In this document: positions 33,407 to 46,100 of the stretch, in pieces | How positions within the stretch are numbered: the first letter of the stretch is position 1 | Layout: the number at the start of each line of letters is the position of its first letter | Assembly: GCA_004380135.1 (NCBI GenBank) | Contig: QXCR01000004.1 | Coordinates: forward strand, 310,001-374,000 | DNA length: 64,000 bases | Direction of reading: 5' to 3' | Origin: Stemphylium vesicarium | Lineage: Eukaryota; Ascomycota; Dothideomycetes; Pleosporales; Pleosporaceae | Notes under the pieces: generated by a model | What the model was told of the DNA's origin: nothing | Databases searched by the model: none | What the model saw: only the letters and a program-made list of their open reading frames with translations | Position numbers and translations under genes: made by a program

Positions 33407-36400
33407 CTACTGACGATCCCTAAGGTGACGGGGCACGTACTTTCCACCAGAAGCTGCGGGAGCTTGAGCCGGAGGCCTCGATTCACCCTCACCCTCACCA
33501 GATGCAGCTGGTGCATCGCGGCGCGCACCAGGAGGAACATACCCACCAGCGGCAGCAGGCGACGCCTTCCTGTCTCCCCATCGGTCTCCACCACGAGCTG
33601 CCTCAAAGCGACCGCCAGTAGCAGGGGATTCGGTGCGGGCGGGAGGCGCGCGACCGCTACCGCTCGCCTCACGTTCGCGCCATCCACCGCCAGGAGCACC
33701 ACCTTGGCGCATAGCTGGTGGGACGTATCCGCCCCTCTTGGGTGCTTCCGCCTCGGGGGCAGGAGAAGTTGCCGCAGGAGGTGCAGGAGAAGTGCTAGCA
33801 GCAGGAGGTGCCTGACCGGAAGCCTTCATGGCCTCACGCTCACGCCAGCTGGGCTTGCCGCCAGGTAGGGCGATCTTTGGTGGGCCACTAGCTGAAGGAG
33901 CCTCAGCAGCTGGCTCGCGGGAAAAGGTTCGGTCTGGAACAGCACGGCCTGCACCACCAGCACCAGCTTTCCGCTTGGCCATGGCCTCTTCTTCGCGCTG
34001 TGCCTGGAGACGGGCCTTCTCCATGAGAGCGCTGTGATGTGTTAGTGTGTGAGTAGAGAATGGAAATGGTAATACTGACTTGCGCTCCTCATCCCTCTTG
34101 GCCTTTTCTTCGGCCAATCTGACGCGCTTCTCCTCGTCAGCCTTGGCCTTGGCCTCAGCTTCGGCCCTTTCGCGCTCCTCTTCTTCACGCTCGCGGCGTT
34201 CAGCCTCCTCACGCTCCCTCTTCTCGCGAGCGATGCGCTCCTTGACCTCCTTGACACGTGCGGCCTTCTTGCTCTCAAGTTCCTTCTGTGCAATCTTCTG
34301 GCGCTTCTCAAACTCAGTCTTGCGCTGTTGCTTAACAGTGGTAACGAAGTCCTGGTATGGCGATACCAGTCTTGACAGACGGTGCTTGAGCGCTACGTCC
34401 TCCTTGTGCTTCTCTTCGGCCTCCTTGAGTTCCTCAGCCTTGGCCTTCTCGTAAGCTGCAAGATCTTCCTCCTGTTGCTTTTCGTAGTCGGTCTTGAGGT
34501 GCTTGATCTCTTCCTTGCGGTAGGCTCGCTCCAAGTGGTCGATACGCTTGCCGGCAATGCGAAGCTGTTCGCCGAGCTGGTTCTTCTCCCTTTCGAGTGC
34601 CTGAAGCTTGAGGATACGGATTCGCTGAGAATCAAGATCGTCAAGATCTTCCGGAAGCTCAATGTCGACCTTAGTGGTGGCCTTGAGTTCCTTGATCTGC
34701 TTCTCCATTTCCTCACGCTGAATTCGCTTCTGCTCAGCCTTGATGCGCTGTTCAGCACGCTGCTTCTGCTCCTCGGCCAAGCGTCGAGCTTCCTCATCCT
34801 TGATTTGTTGCTGGCGGATGAGCTTCTTGGTCTGCTCTTCGTTCTCCTTGGCCTGTTGAGCCTTGAGGGCGGCTTCCTTCTTGGACGAGATAATGTCACG
34901 ACGGGTGAGGATCTCCTGGTGCTCCTGCTCGGCACCTTCCTTTGCTCGCGCAAGCGCGGCTTCCTTGGCGCGTTGACGGTCTGCATTGAACGAAGGGTCG
35001 ACATATTGGCAGGTGACGAAAAGAGACTTGGCAAGACGGGTAAGCTGAGATCGTACAATCTCGGCAGGAGTGCTCTGGAGACGCTGCACGGAGCGAGACT
35101 CGGTCTCAGCTGAGCCAGCGCCAGATCCAGGGTGCATGGCCTTGGCCGACGAGAAAACGTCAGAGTCGAAGGTGAGGACACCAGTAGCGTGGTCAGTGCG
35201 GATGGCGAGGTCACCCTTCTTGCAGCCGTTCATAATGAACTTCTCGATGGTGCCAGCATTGACGTGGAAGGGCTCGGGGAACTGTGCGAGGCCAAGCACG
35301 AACTTGATCTCTACCGAGTCGTACACTTGAGACAACTGCTGGAAGAGGCGGGTGAGAATCACCTGCTGGAGCGGGCCAACGTACTTCTCCATACCCTCAT
35401 CGGCACCGATCTGAGACAGAATTGGGGAAATCTTCTTGCAGATGGAGAGAGGATGGAAGTCAACCTCGAGGATGTTGTAGAGGTCACGGATCTCAGGACG
35501 GGCACGCTTGAGTAGACCCTTGCTGAGAGCATCCTTGAACAGGATAGCACGAGTAGGAGCCTGTGACATGCCAAGCAGGTTGGTAAGACGAGAGTTCTTG
35601 TTCTTCCTCGCCTCGTCAACATCGACAAGAGCACCCCGGGAACGGGAAGTGCTGATGACGGGGATGGCAAGGGCTGAGAGCAGGACGAACGAGGCAGCCT
35701 TGGTCATGTCTGCTTCAGTAACAGCCGGGTTGTCCTTCTTGGGGCTCTGGCCAGAGGCAACGGCGGCTGCGGACTGGCGGAGGAGGTTGTAGTAACGGCT
35801 GTACGCGGCGGCGTGGAAAAGGTAGTTCTCGCTGACCAAGAAGATGCGGGTGAGCTTCTCGAAGTAGTTGGCCATCATGATGTTCTTGGCCGGACGCTTG
35901 CTCAAGCTGAGCAGGGTGTGGATGTCCTCGACACTGCGGAAAGCCTCTTGCCAGAGCTCAAGCTCGACGGCGACATTCAGCTGCTGGAAACGGGTATCGA
36001 GGTGGCGCTGCAAGGTGTCGGGGTCGGACAGGTTGATGGCGTGCATCTGGGAGGAGAATTTGGCGGCATTCTGGAGATGGTTGCGGAGCAGCTCACAGAG
36101 ACGGCGGAACTCGGTCTTGCGGGCGTACTTGGAGCAGAACTGGAAGGCCTGGTGGGCGGTGGACTGGTACATGAGCTCCAGACGGGCGTTGTTCTTGAAG
36201 ATGTCCAGGACGGTGCGGTACGTCTCCCACAGGAACTTGAGCCATGGCGTCACGATGGCACGGTCGGTGCGGTCGCGGGACTGCTCGCCGGAGACGGTGG
36301 AGAGGAGGATGGACTCGGGCGTCTCGGTGGCCTCCAGATCATCGACGTTCTTCTCGTCGGAGGGCTCGAGCGAGGATTGGACCTCGTCAGCCTTGGCCTG

Positions 36401-36837
36401 GGCCTCGGTGACCTTTTGCTCGGCGAGTTCGATGAACCGCTTGAACACAGTCTGCGGGCCTGTCAGTGGCTAGTCATGCAGCGAGCCTCGCACTTTGCTT
36501 CCTACCTCGATGGTGCCGACGTTGGTGTTCTGGGCGGTGTTCTTGTACTGGTAGAGACCGTCCTTTGCGAGCTTGCCCTTGCGCAGATCAACGCAGAGTT
36601 CGACGAAGAGAATCATGACGGGCTCGAGCGAGGCGATGGGGCTGTTACGGGTGCGCTTGGAGGTGACATGCTCGTGGAGCAGCTGGAGGGCAGCCTGCTG
36701 CTGCTCGACTCCGATGAGTTCCTGGGCACGTTTACTGCAAGACGTCAGTACATTTGCCGTGTTTGCTGCCTCTGCGGGCGTCTTCGAGGCGGGGCGCACA
36801 GTGTGTTCTCCGGCTTGGAGTGGGGTGGAGGCGCCAT
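33407..36837 (-). CDS. TIF32: Translation initiation factor eIF3 subunit a (TIF32/RPG1)
   Basis: About 1087 residues in four exons: 36837-36800, 36734-36506, 36451-34080, 34031-33407. The start APPPHSKPENTLKRAQEL joined over intron 1 (donor GTGCGC) is the conserved eIF3a N-terminus, followed by HEHVTSKRTRNSPIASLEPV and KDGLYQYKNTAQNTNVGTIE. A helical PCI-containing half is followed by a very long charged coiled-coil region (about residues 530-870) and a Pro/Gly/Arg-rich C-terminus ending YVPRHLRDRQ. eIF3a is the scaffold of eIF3 on the 40S subunit. Intron 3 (34032-34079, 48 bp, GTCAGT...CACAG) has no stop and keeps the frame, so it can be mistaken for coding sequence. The reverse strand of the coiled-coil region produces long false frames. 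Confidence 0.95.
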
Positions 36838-37745
36838 GCTGGGCAATTTGATGTCGCGGATCCAACTGCACGAGTCGGATGGGCTTTATAGCAAGCAGGC
36901 GACGCAGCGGAGGGCTTGGGTGGTTGAGATCGCGAGTGCGGGTCTCTCACGCTGTAATGGAGTCACTTCTGCAAAATGGTTGTGGTAGGCTGAGGTAAGC
37001 GAGCAGCGCCGCCTGCGACGCACCGCCCGGCGATGCACTCCCGACAGCCCTGGAGCCCTCTGCCCTGGTGCGCGAGCCAGTCCCCGCACACATGCAAGAC
37101 CAAGGAAACGCGCACGCGCGCGCGGAGTCCCCTCTCCCCCCTTTGGGCCAGGCCAGGCCAGGCCAAGTCACCCTTCGCCCGCAGCCATTGCGAGTTGCCA
37201 CTGAGGCAGCAATGCACTGCAAGCACCACGGGCGATGGTGTTGATGCGTCATGTATCCGTCGACTTGCGCAGGGAGATTGGGCGCGGGCGAGTGCTGAGT
37301 CGGTGAGGGACCATGCACCTCTAGCCCTTGGTCAAACCCAATATCGCGCTATTCCCCAAGCGATGGCGCCCGACGAACAGACCCATCAAGGGGATGGCCG
37401 CATCTTCCAACCACCTCTCCTGGTTCCCGTGCTCTGCTTTCACCTGTCGCCCATCTCTGCAACCACCGTCAACTCCCTCCGCAGCAGCCGCCTCGCTCTC
37501 GCGCTGAATACAAGGCGGCAGGCGATCCCGGCTGGCCGTTCCTCGCTCCTTACCCTTCCTTCCTCTGTCTCTCGACCACGCCGCACGCCCCGACTACCGC
37601 CGGCTCACGTCGCACCACGACGCATCATCACCATCGCCCTAATAACAACAATACCACCGCCCGCCACCGCCTCTCTCTCACTCCCCCATTGCACCTGCAC
37701 CTGACGCCTCTCCCCCTTACGGCTTAATTTACACGCACGCGCAAC
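36838..37745. promoter_or_regulatory. Divergent promoter region eIF3a / G-protein gamma
   Basis: About 910 bp between start codons. It has four tandem GGCCA units at 37146-37165, CG-rich runs near 37105-37125, and a strongly pyrimidine-rich leader (about 37540-37720) before the G-gamma start, typical of fungal 5' leaders. Long frames here (for example 37033-37704) lack domain features. Confidence 0.55.
37146..37165. repeat. Four tandem GGCCA units
   Basis: Four exact copies of a 5-bp unit in the eIF3a/G-gamma divergent promoter. Short and possibly fortuitous. Confidence 0.7.
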
Positions 37746-38161
37746 ATGCCCGCCATGATGGCTGCCGCGCCCTACGAGATACGGACTGGAGGCGACGGCA
37801 AGAGCAAGAAGCAGAGCATGGCCGAGCTCAAGCTGCGACGTCTTACCGAACTTAACCAGCGCCTGCGAGAGGATCTTGAGCGCCGCAGGATACCCGTGTC
37901 CGAGGCCGCCCTAGAGTACGTTGCTTGAGGAGGGACAGTCGCGACCCGGCTAACAAGGCATCGCAGTCTCATCGCATTCACCGACAAGGAACCCAAAGAT
38001 TGGATGGTGCCATCACGATGGGGAACGGTCAGTAGCCCACGCGCCCACTGCGCTCCCCCTCCCCCTTTGTCCGAGCGACAGTCCTGACCCGTCTCCAGAT
38101 TGACAAGCGCGACGACCCCTACGCGCCACAACAGAGTAGCGGCTGCTGCATCGTAATGTAA
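37746..38161 (+). CDS. Heterotrimeric G-protein gamma subunit
   Basis: 97 residues in three exons: 37746-37915, 37967-38027, 38099-38161. The core KKQSMAELKLRRLTELNQRL and REDLERRRIPVSEAA is the fungal G-gamma helix that forms a coiled coil with G-beta. The joins give LIAFTDKEPKDWMVPSRWGT and a C-terminus SSGCCIVM, a CaaX-type box with an extra Cys for palmitoylation. The protein is expected at the plasma membrane through farnesylation and acts in pheromone and nutrient signalling and development. Without the two introns the frame stops early after the E-Y-V-A codons, so the splicing shown is required. It is divergent from eIF3a. Confidence 0.95.
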
Positions 38162-39676
38162 ACGACGACGAGAAGATGCAGATAGTCTCATGTCCATTAT
38201 CGGCGTTTCTGCGGGGCCCTTTTACGGCAGAGTGTTTTCTTTTCCCTATTTGGAGGAGGTTGATAATACCCAATGGACCCGAAGTCTTCGCGCAGTAGTC
38301 CTGGGAAGCGTAACTATCGGACGGGTCATGTACTTTTCAGCAATGTGTAAATTAAACTCGAATGCGGAGCTCGCTGCTGGCTGATATACGCGGCGCAGCG
38401 GGGGATTTCTGTGTTTTCTTCTTTATCGGCCATGCCGGCCTTGCTAGGTTTTTTTTTTTCTTTCAATCACGAGATAAAAGCGCTCTCATAATTATCTTCT
38501 TTGTTGTTACCCACTTCAATTGCAATTCCCTCATGTTCAGCAAAGGACGGCGCTGCTCCAGTCTTGTGCGCCGACAGCTCCCAGAACGGGTAGGTCGGTA
38601 GCTGCTAGCCAAGGCACCGCGCCCTGTTAATCTCCTTTAGCTAGCAGCAGCAACAGCACATCAATACTGCGAACAGCCGTAGCCGGTCGCGCTACAGCCC
38701 AACCAACCGGCTCCAACCGAATCTCAATTCTACCCCAACCAGATTGCTCTACGTCGCAAAAAGCAAACCGTCGTGATGCCGTGTTTCTGGGGAGTGCGTG
38801 GACTGGGGATGCGCGGCCAATGCGCGACGCATCAATCAGTAAACGACCTGCGAGACGCGGGACCGGGCAGGCAGGAGTGCGCAATCCAGCCAACGAATGC
38901 AAGGAGCCTGCACTGGCCGCGGCAGTTCGTCTACAGCTCCCCCGGTCAAAATCCTAGCGGACACGCACTATTGGCCGACTAGTTCGACGTATACCGTAAA
39001 GCGCGCATCACTGCCATGTCTGCCCAGCCCGGGCCTCATTCGTTGCTGTGACCTTTGCGAACCCTAGCCGGCCGCTGCCACGACGCGCGAGGATGAATGG
39101 ATGGATGAGCAAGGCACGGTGCAGTAGTCCTCTGCTTGCGTCTTATGGTGTTGGGTCTGTACATGTACATCATATATTGAAAGCCCCGTGCTCGCGGCGA
39201 GTCATTTCTGAGACTCCTAGACATGATGCACCACACGTATACACACGATGAGGTAACCTGACAATCAGGCCAAACGTCATGTGCGCAATGTCTTGGATTC
39301 TCCGACCGCACATGGCAATAGGCCGTGGACGCGAACCCAAGTTTTGCAAGCCACTCCTGGCAATGACCCGCGCCGAAGTCGACATGCGCGGGCGGCATAC
39401 CCCCAATCTTATCAAATTCCCGTGGGGGCCTTCCACCCGGCCTCTTCTCGTGCAGCGCTGCAACCTCCACTTGACGGACACTCTCTTCAGTACCCGCTGG
39501 AGAGAGCGACGCCAGAGTGACGACGACGTCCGATACTGCCTCGACAAGCGACCTGCGCCGGCCCACAGGCACATGTGAAGGAGACGTTGCAACCCGGTCC
39601 CAATTCCGCCTCAGCCCCACCCGCCTTCCTTCGCAACGCCAATTTTCTCTCTCCCCTCCGGTCTCACGACGGCGAC
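38162..39676. other. Gene-free stretch upstream of the NUC-1-like gene
   Basis: About 1.5 kb with the G-gamma 3' flank and the promoter of the bHLH gene. It contains a T run of about 11-12 near 38449-38459. Minus frames around 39036-39695 (219 codons) have Arg/His-rich, domain-free translations and overlap frames on the other strand, so I do not call them. Confidence 0.5.
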
Positions 39677-41790
39677 ATGAACAGTTCGACTGCACCGGCT
39701 TGGAATGCCGCTGAGCAGTCCAACATGGACCTGAACACGGACGACTTCACCGGCGCAGAGTTCATTGACTTTGACAATTTAGATCTGCACTTCAACATTG
39801 AAGGGTACAGCAACCATGGACCCGCCGCAACTGGCCAACTCGCCGATTTGACCGAGTCGCTCAACGACCACCATCTCCAAGGCCAGTTTCCCCCGCAGCT
39901 TGCCCCAGATCATCACGATGGCGCCAACCGTGGCCACCAGGTTCAGAATATTGGCGTTCATGGTCTATCCCAACCTTCCCAAGATTTCTTCAACTATGGC
40001 ATGCCCCAGTACAGCCAGGCCGGGACCCCGACTTTTACCCAGCCTCAGGACCAAATATATCGCCCACACCAAGGCGTCCCGCCCACCCCGAATAGCATAG
40101 AAATGCATGGCGACCCCAATCGCTATCTCCACCAGTTGGACCCGCACCAGGCGCTCTTCGACCCAAAGTACCATAGGCGCAATGACGATGCGGTATGTTG
40201 GATCTGCATCTCGTCGCGACGCTCCAGCCCTGACCTCTATAGACATTTACCCCGCTAGTATCGCCCGCAGTGACGCCCCACGATGCCCGTTTTCAGATCC
40301 CCGACTTCACCGTGCCTGGAGCCTACTTCAGCCCCCTCACATCGCCTGCGCTGAACGCCCAACCCCACCAATATGCGCATCACCAATCGCAGAACACGAC
40401 TTCGGGAAGCTCGGCCGGGCACTCACCAATTGACGTGGATATGGATATGCTGGGTGAGCCTGCAATGGTGACACAGGAGCAGGGGAGGAGAAGCCTGAGA
40501 AGTACCAACAAGAAGAACGTATCGCGAACAAACGGTAGCGGCCGCGTACGACAGTCTCCCATTGTGAAACCAAACAGGCGGAAAGCAACGGTATCCTCAC
40601 TCATTCCACCAAAGGAGGTTACTGAGCTCATGCAAGAGGCGCGCTCAAGCCGTACGTCTTCCCATGGTCTGGATGTGCCTAGGACTCGCGAAAGCTCAGA
40701 GACGGACTCCATCTCTCCTGAGCCCATGCTATCTGAAATGCGCCCACCGCCCAAGCCCGGCTCTTTGACAGCTTCACCTGCTGTCATGGCTCAACGCAGC
40801 AGCCAGAACAGCACTCCAGCCACCCCAGCATCCCTTATGCGCATTCAGCCTTCGCCCGATTTCAATGGCTCTGAACAGCCGATGCAAATGTTAGAAGATC
40901 TCACGTTACCGGAAGCATCTCTAGATCGGCCGGGGCTGTCAAGACTAGACACAGTGGTACGGGACGAAGAAGCGGATACGCCTCGTTTGTCGGCGCGGAA
41001 AACACCAAAACTGAACCCTTTGAGCACGCCAGGTGGATCCATGTCAGGCCGGCCCAGCCCGATGCTGGACGCCATGTCTACTCCCACAAGCCCAGCTTTC
41101 TCCATGACAAGTGGCAAAAAGGATACAAAGGTGCCTCGCAACCCGAAGAAGAGGAACAGCGTCAGCTCGAATCTTGTCAGCCCTGCTTTGAGGCCTAAGA
41201 TCTCCCCGAGCATAAAACCTCTATTACCAGACGGTGGAAACGGTAAGTGCAATACCTGCCTTTTGGTATACGATCTAATCTGACTTGTAGCAGGCGCCAC
41301 CGATAACACCCATGCTCTGTTGCTGGCATCCAAATCGAACTATCAAAACATCCTCGACGGCACCACCGTCCCCGGCGTCGTCTATCCCACATCCCTGTCG
41401 ACAAACCTCACTTCAAAACGTACTTCGCACAAGATCGCAGAGCAAGGTCGCAGGAATCGCATCAACACGGCTCTCCAAGAGATGCAGGCTCTTCTCCCCT
41501 CCCCACAACTTGGTGCTATACCCGATGCGAAAAGCCCCGAGACGAACGCGCAGAACTCGAACAACTCGAAAGCAGCCAAGGTGGAAAGCGCGATTGAGTA
41601 CATCAAGCAGCTGAAACAAGAGGTGTCAGAAAGGGACGAGTTGATCAATAAGAAGGATAGTGAGATGGATGCGCTGAAGAAAGAGTTAGCTGCGTTGAAG
41701 AGAAGTAGCTCGGAGAGTTCAGCACCTGGAGCCGCGGTGCAGCCAAAGACTGAACCCTCGTCCAGTCCGAACACTGAGAACGAAACCTGA
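39677..41790 (+). CDS. NUC-1/PHO4-like bHLH regulator of phosphate acquisition
   Basis: 670 residues in three exons: 39677-40192, 40243-41242, 41294-41790. The C-terminal bHLH (about residues 545-620) reads TSHKIAEQGRRNRINTALQE and AIEYIKQLKQEV, with the H-x3-E-x2-RR DNA-contact pattern that recognises CACGTG-type sites. The loop is long, as in the NUC-1/PalcA/Pho4 group. The rest is Gln/Asn/Pro/Ser-rich, with an acidic N-terminal segment (AEFIDFDNLDLHFNIEG) that may activate transcription and many SP/TP sites, consistent with control by a Pho85-type kinase known for the family. The acceptor of intron 2 is a TAGCAG pair (41288-41293), so two isoforms differing by one residue are possible. The first-exon acceptor was chosen at 40242 because only this keeps phase. 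Confidence 0.86.
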
Positions 41791-43167
41791 AGCGACGCGA
41801 GATGATTACAACTTGTTTATACCCGACATTACCTGATTGGAAACTATGATTTACCTCCAAGTTCGAATTCGCCAAGGACTTGTCCGCCACTTGGTTCCAC
41901 ATCCAGCGACTTGATGTCGCAGCTTGCGCCTGTTGCCACTCAAATCTCCGACACCTGCCTATAATCTTGGATCGTAACAAAGCAAGCATCAAAGAAACTC
42001 ACGCCACGTTGAACCATCGTACAAAGCCACATCAATCAGACAGCTGCTGGGATTGTTTGGAAGCCGTGAGCACATGCACCTGGAAAATACAATGACCATC
42101 ATTGCGAGCAATGATAGCGTCGACATTCCCAGCGCTGGGCTTGACTTTACCTGCTCCCCTCCTTCCATCGCCTACTGGGAGCATGGCGCTTCAGGTCAAC
42201 TTGACACAACGCATATTCTACCTTGCTTCAATGTAATCCAATACAAGGAGATAATAATAATTGTTAAACGCATCCAGACAGTACTGCACACGTGATTATG
42301 TTTTGGTGTCTTTTCTTTTTTCTGCAATATGCATGTGTGTGATGTCATCATGACAACCTCTTCCTTCTCCTCTCAGATCGACGTTGACTAGTACTCGTGA
42401 TCAAGTATGTTGTGCATGGCAGCATCTGATGGTAGTACGCATCATCGACTGTAACAGCCGAAGCAAGAGAAGCACGTCTCCTATGCCACTCGTGAACAAG
42501 CAAGTTGATGGTTTTCGCGCGCGCTACTGATTCATACATCTCGATCATTGCACGCTGCACTCAAAGCACTTGGACCTGAAGAAAGATAAAAGAGACGCCA
42601 ACTCTGAAAGGTAAATTCTCTATTCTCTCTCACTGACAGGGACGAAACCCAAGAGAGCGCTCGCTGAGAAGCATCATCTCAAACCCCGCTATTCTACTAC
42701 AGAAAGAACCAAAGCGGTGAAAGAGAAGAAAAACGCAGGCAAAGGATCCTAGTCCAAACAAGCAAAATGGGCACTGCAAAAGCTACGTGGACACCGTAAC
42801 CGCCAGACGAGACGTGCCAAATGCGAAACCTGCCCACGATGCAGCAGCAGCAGCAGCAGGGTCAAAGAAAAGAAGGAAAAAGGGGGAGGACAAGTCGTAC
42901 AGTACATGAGAAGGGTAGTGTGATGAGAGAAGAAAGAGAGACAGAGAGAGAACAGAGGAAGGCATGGTGATGAACGTTTTGCCCATTTCAAGCACCTCAA
43001 CATGCCCGTGCCAATAGCAGCAACCGCTCCAATTATGCCACCCTATGCACCCAAACGCCAAGCATGAAGAAATATGCATCGAACTCTGCCAACCAAGCAA
43101 AAAACACCTCCCTGATCAAGAAAGGGTGGGGTATATGATACCAAAGACGGGAAGATACCCAGGCCTT
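41791..43167. other. Gene-free stretch between convergent NUC-1-like and Yta7-like genes
   Basis: About 1.4 kb of 3' flanks. It contains a GCA repeat at 42841-42859 and a purine-rich GAGA tract at about 42928-42962. The minus frames 42749-43003 and 42783-43100 are low-complexity products of these tracts. Confidence 0.55.
42841..42859. repeat. GCA trinucleotide microsatellite
   Basis: About six GCA units followed by a purine-rich stretch in the 3' intergenic region. Likely polymorphic. Confidence 0.8.
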
Positions 43168-46100
43168 CTAGTGGCGCGCCTGTGTCTGCGAAAACCAGTC
43201 ATCCTGGGTAGACTGGTACTGTCGCCGCATCTCCGCTTCTTCCTCTTCCTGGCTCGACTTGAGAATCTCCTGCATGGTCTGGATGTCGTTGATGATGACG
43301 TTGAAGGCCTCGGTGACTTCTTTGAGGACCACGTTGCGGTTGTAGTCGGACCTGTGCTTCCAGATGGCGTCCATGAGCGCGGCGTTGATCTGCTCCAGTT
43401 GTTCGAGCGAACAGCCTGATGTGGATTGCACCAGCTTATTGTGCAGTGCTGTGACCAGCCCGTCGTCGATGATGAGCTGCGGTTTCGGCTCCTCTTCGTT
43501 TAGGATCTGGTTGAGGTTCGAGTGGTGGGGCGGCGCGGGCGCGGGCATGGATGTGATGTGCTGTGAGGATTGCGAAGGCTGCGAGTTCGACGGTTGGCTG
43601 CTGCCGACATAGTGGACTTCTGTGTTTGATAAATGGTCAGTTGGAGATTCTGGTGAGAGACGGGGCGAGAGCTTAAAGCGTTGAGCAAAGGAATTTGGCG
43701 TACCTTGTGTATCGGGAAGCTGCGAGCCACTCGGCTCGGGCATCATCTCCGAGAAGTTTGGTATGCCAGTCGGTGCAGCACCGTTGCTACTCTGAGTACC
43801 GAACTTGTTGTCCGAAGACCAGTTTGAAGTCTTTTGGCCAGAAGTCGTCGTTGAAGCGCTGTTGTGGTAATCGTTGGGATGCGAGTTCGGTAACATGAAA
43901 GTGCGACCTGACATTTGCGATTTCTGTGTTTGCGTCCCTTGGGCCTCGATTCTGCTTGGAGTCTGGAATTGGAAATCATGCTGTGTGTTCGCATTCAGAT
44001 CCTGGCTGTCCGTCATGTGCGTGTCGTCATTAGAAGGAACCGTAGAACCATTGGTTGCGTGCTGCATGCCTTCTCCATGTGTGCCATTGGACAGATCACC
44101 GGTATGAGGCGCCCGCAAGGGAGTAACAGGTGGCATGGGCAAGCGTCCAGGGACAGGTTCACCTAATGTAATAGGCCCCGAGGTCTCGGCTGTACTCACG
44201 GATTGCTCAGGAGGCACGCGTGCGATGTCGGCAAAATCTTTGTTCGCCGCCGAAGCCTGCTTTCTCTTCGCCTGCGCCTTGCGCTCCCTCTCGAGCTCGC
44301 GTTGGTATACTGCCTCGCACTCTTGAAGAAGACCAGGATTCTGATGCATGAAGAAGTTGTCCAGATCGACCTCGACGTTTGTGATCATTTCATTGCCCTT
44401 CAAGGTTCGCTCAGCGTCTCCAAAAGTCCTGGCATCCTTTACAAGAGTCTTGATATCGAAGAGGTAGTCCGCAGGGCGTTTGTAATAACCGTTCGACAGA
44501 CGCTTCTCGATCGTACCGAGGTCCAGGTTGTAGTATTTGTTCCCACTATCCACATGCAAGAGGACATCCACGCCCTTGGAATCTTTAGAGAACTCCCATG
44601 GTCGTACAGCGCCCTGCTCTTCTTGTTCGTCGCGTGGCAGGTCTGACCTGACAAAGTCGGGGTCTTGTTCCTCAAGCAAGTAAGAATACCAGCTCTCTTC
44701 GAGAATGGGTTTGAAGAACTTCCTGTGACTCCTTTTCAACTGGTCCATGATAGGTTGAATGACAATCTTCATCTTGTTGAGTGTCAGTCTGTCCTGTTTT
44801 TTCTGCCACTTCTCGCGGGCTGCAAGCTCCTTGGGATCAATGACCGGTGCAACAATAGGTGCAGCTTCCAGTTCAGGTAGTACCCGCTTCTTCCTGTTAT
44901 CTGGGTCGGGGAAGTCTGCGGGAGACATGCGAATGTAATGGCTGATGTTGTTGAAGAATTCATTACGACCTTCTTGATCCGGTCGCATGAGCTGGAACTG
45001 ATTGGACTGCGAGAACGAGAAAAGGTCCGCCATCATTTGACGATCAGGCTTCTCCTTTTCGCTAAGCAACTCCATGACACCCAAGAGCATGATCGGTTCG
45101 TTTGCTCCAACGCTTCGTAGGAGCAGCTTGAATGTCTTGATAGCCTGTGGTGGCAGTGTTTGGTACCAGACATCGACTGAAGGGATATAGATGACACTAG
45201 GCTTGTGCCGCCTAACCTCCGTGAACAGTTGCGTGATGGCTGCCTCGGGAGCTCGGGTGGAGTCCTCTAGGATTGTGGGGAGGTCGAAAGACTGTACATG
45301 TAATCCCTCTATCTTGTTCAGTAGTGCGGCACCGAGATATTGCTGACCCATGCCCTGAAGGCCGCTGATGAGTAGACGAGGCCTGAAGATTCTGCTGCTC
45401 TCGAAATTGCGCATAGTGGCTTCACGCTCGAAACCCTTTTCGTCTTCGCGGTCGTCGAATTCAGCCTCCTCCAATGCAGTAAGCTTTTTCCTTCGCGGGA
45501 TAAGCTCATCGATGCGCTTAAGAATTGCGGCCAGGGGTTTCCGCAGTAGCGGCTCGATGTTCTTACCTAGCGGGGCTGCACTTGCTGTTACTGTTCGTTG
45601 GGAAGAAGGTACCATTTTGTTTACAGAGATCATGAAATCCTTGGCTAGGATCTTAATGTTGCTGGGGTCGATCAAGAGTTTCTTCTCGGAAGTGTAAATC
45701 TGGGGGTACGTTCCTTGAACGGCATTTAAGGCCGCTTCTGTGCACAAGGCTCGAATGTCGGCACCTCCATAGCCCTTGGTCAATTCTGCAAGCTGGTCTT
45801 TCATGTCTGGCTTTAGGGGCGGCTCCCACTTCTTGGTGTGAATGTCGATGATAGAGCGTCGTCCTGCAACGTCTGGCAGTGGGAAGTAGAATTCACGATC
45901 GAATCGACCGGGGCGTCTAAGGGCGGGGTCCACGGAATCAGGGCGATTGGTTGCACCTATGACGATGACCTGACCACGACCATCCATACCATCCATCAGG
46001 GCGAGAAGTGTTGCGACGATGGAAGCATGGATCTGTTCCTGCTTACTTGAACGAACCGGAGCTAGTCCATCGATTTCATCGAAGAAGATGATACTTGGTT

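Noticed and set aside
34382..36988. Long forward frames (243 and 391 codons) opposite eIF3a
   Set aside because: They are the antisense of the eIF3a coding exon; repetitive charged codons of the coiled coil leave the other strand open by chance, and the translations have no domain.
37033..37704. 223-codon forward frame upstream of the G-gamma gene
   Set aside because: Low-complexity Ser/Thr/Pro translation typical of pyrimidine-rich fungal leaders; the G-gamma start and exons explain the locus.
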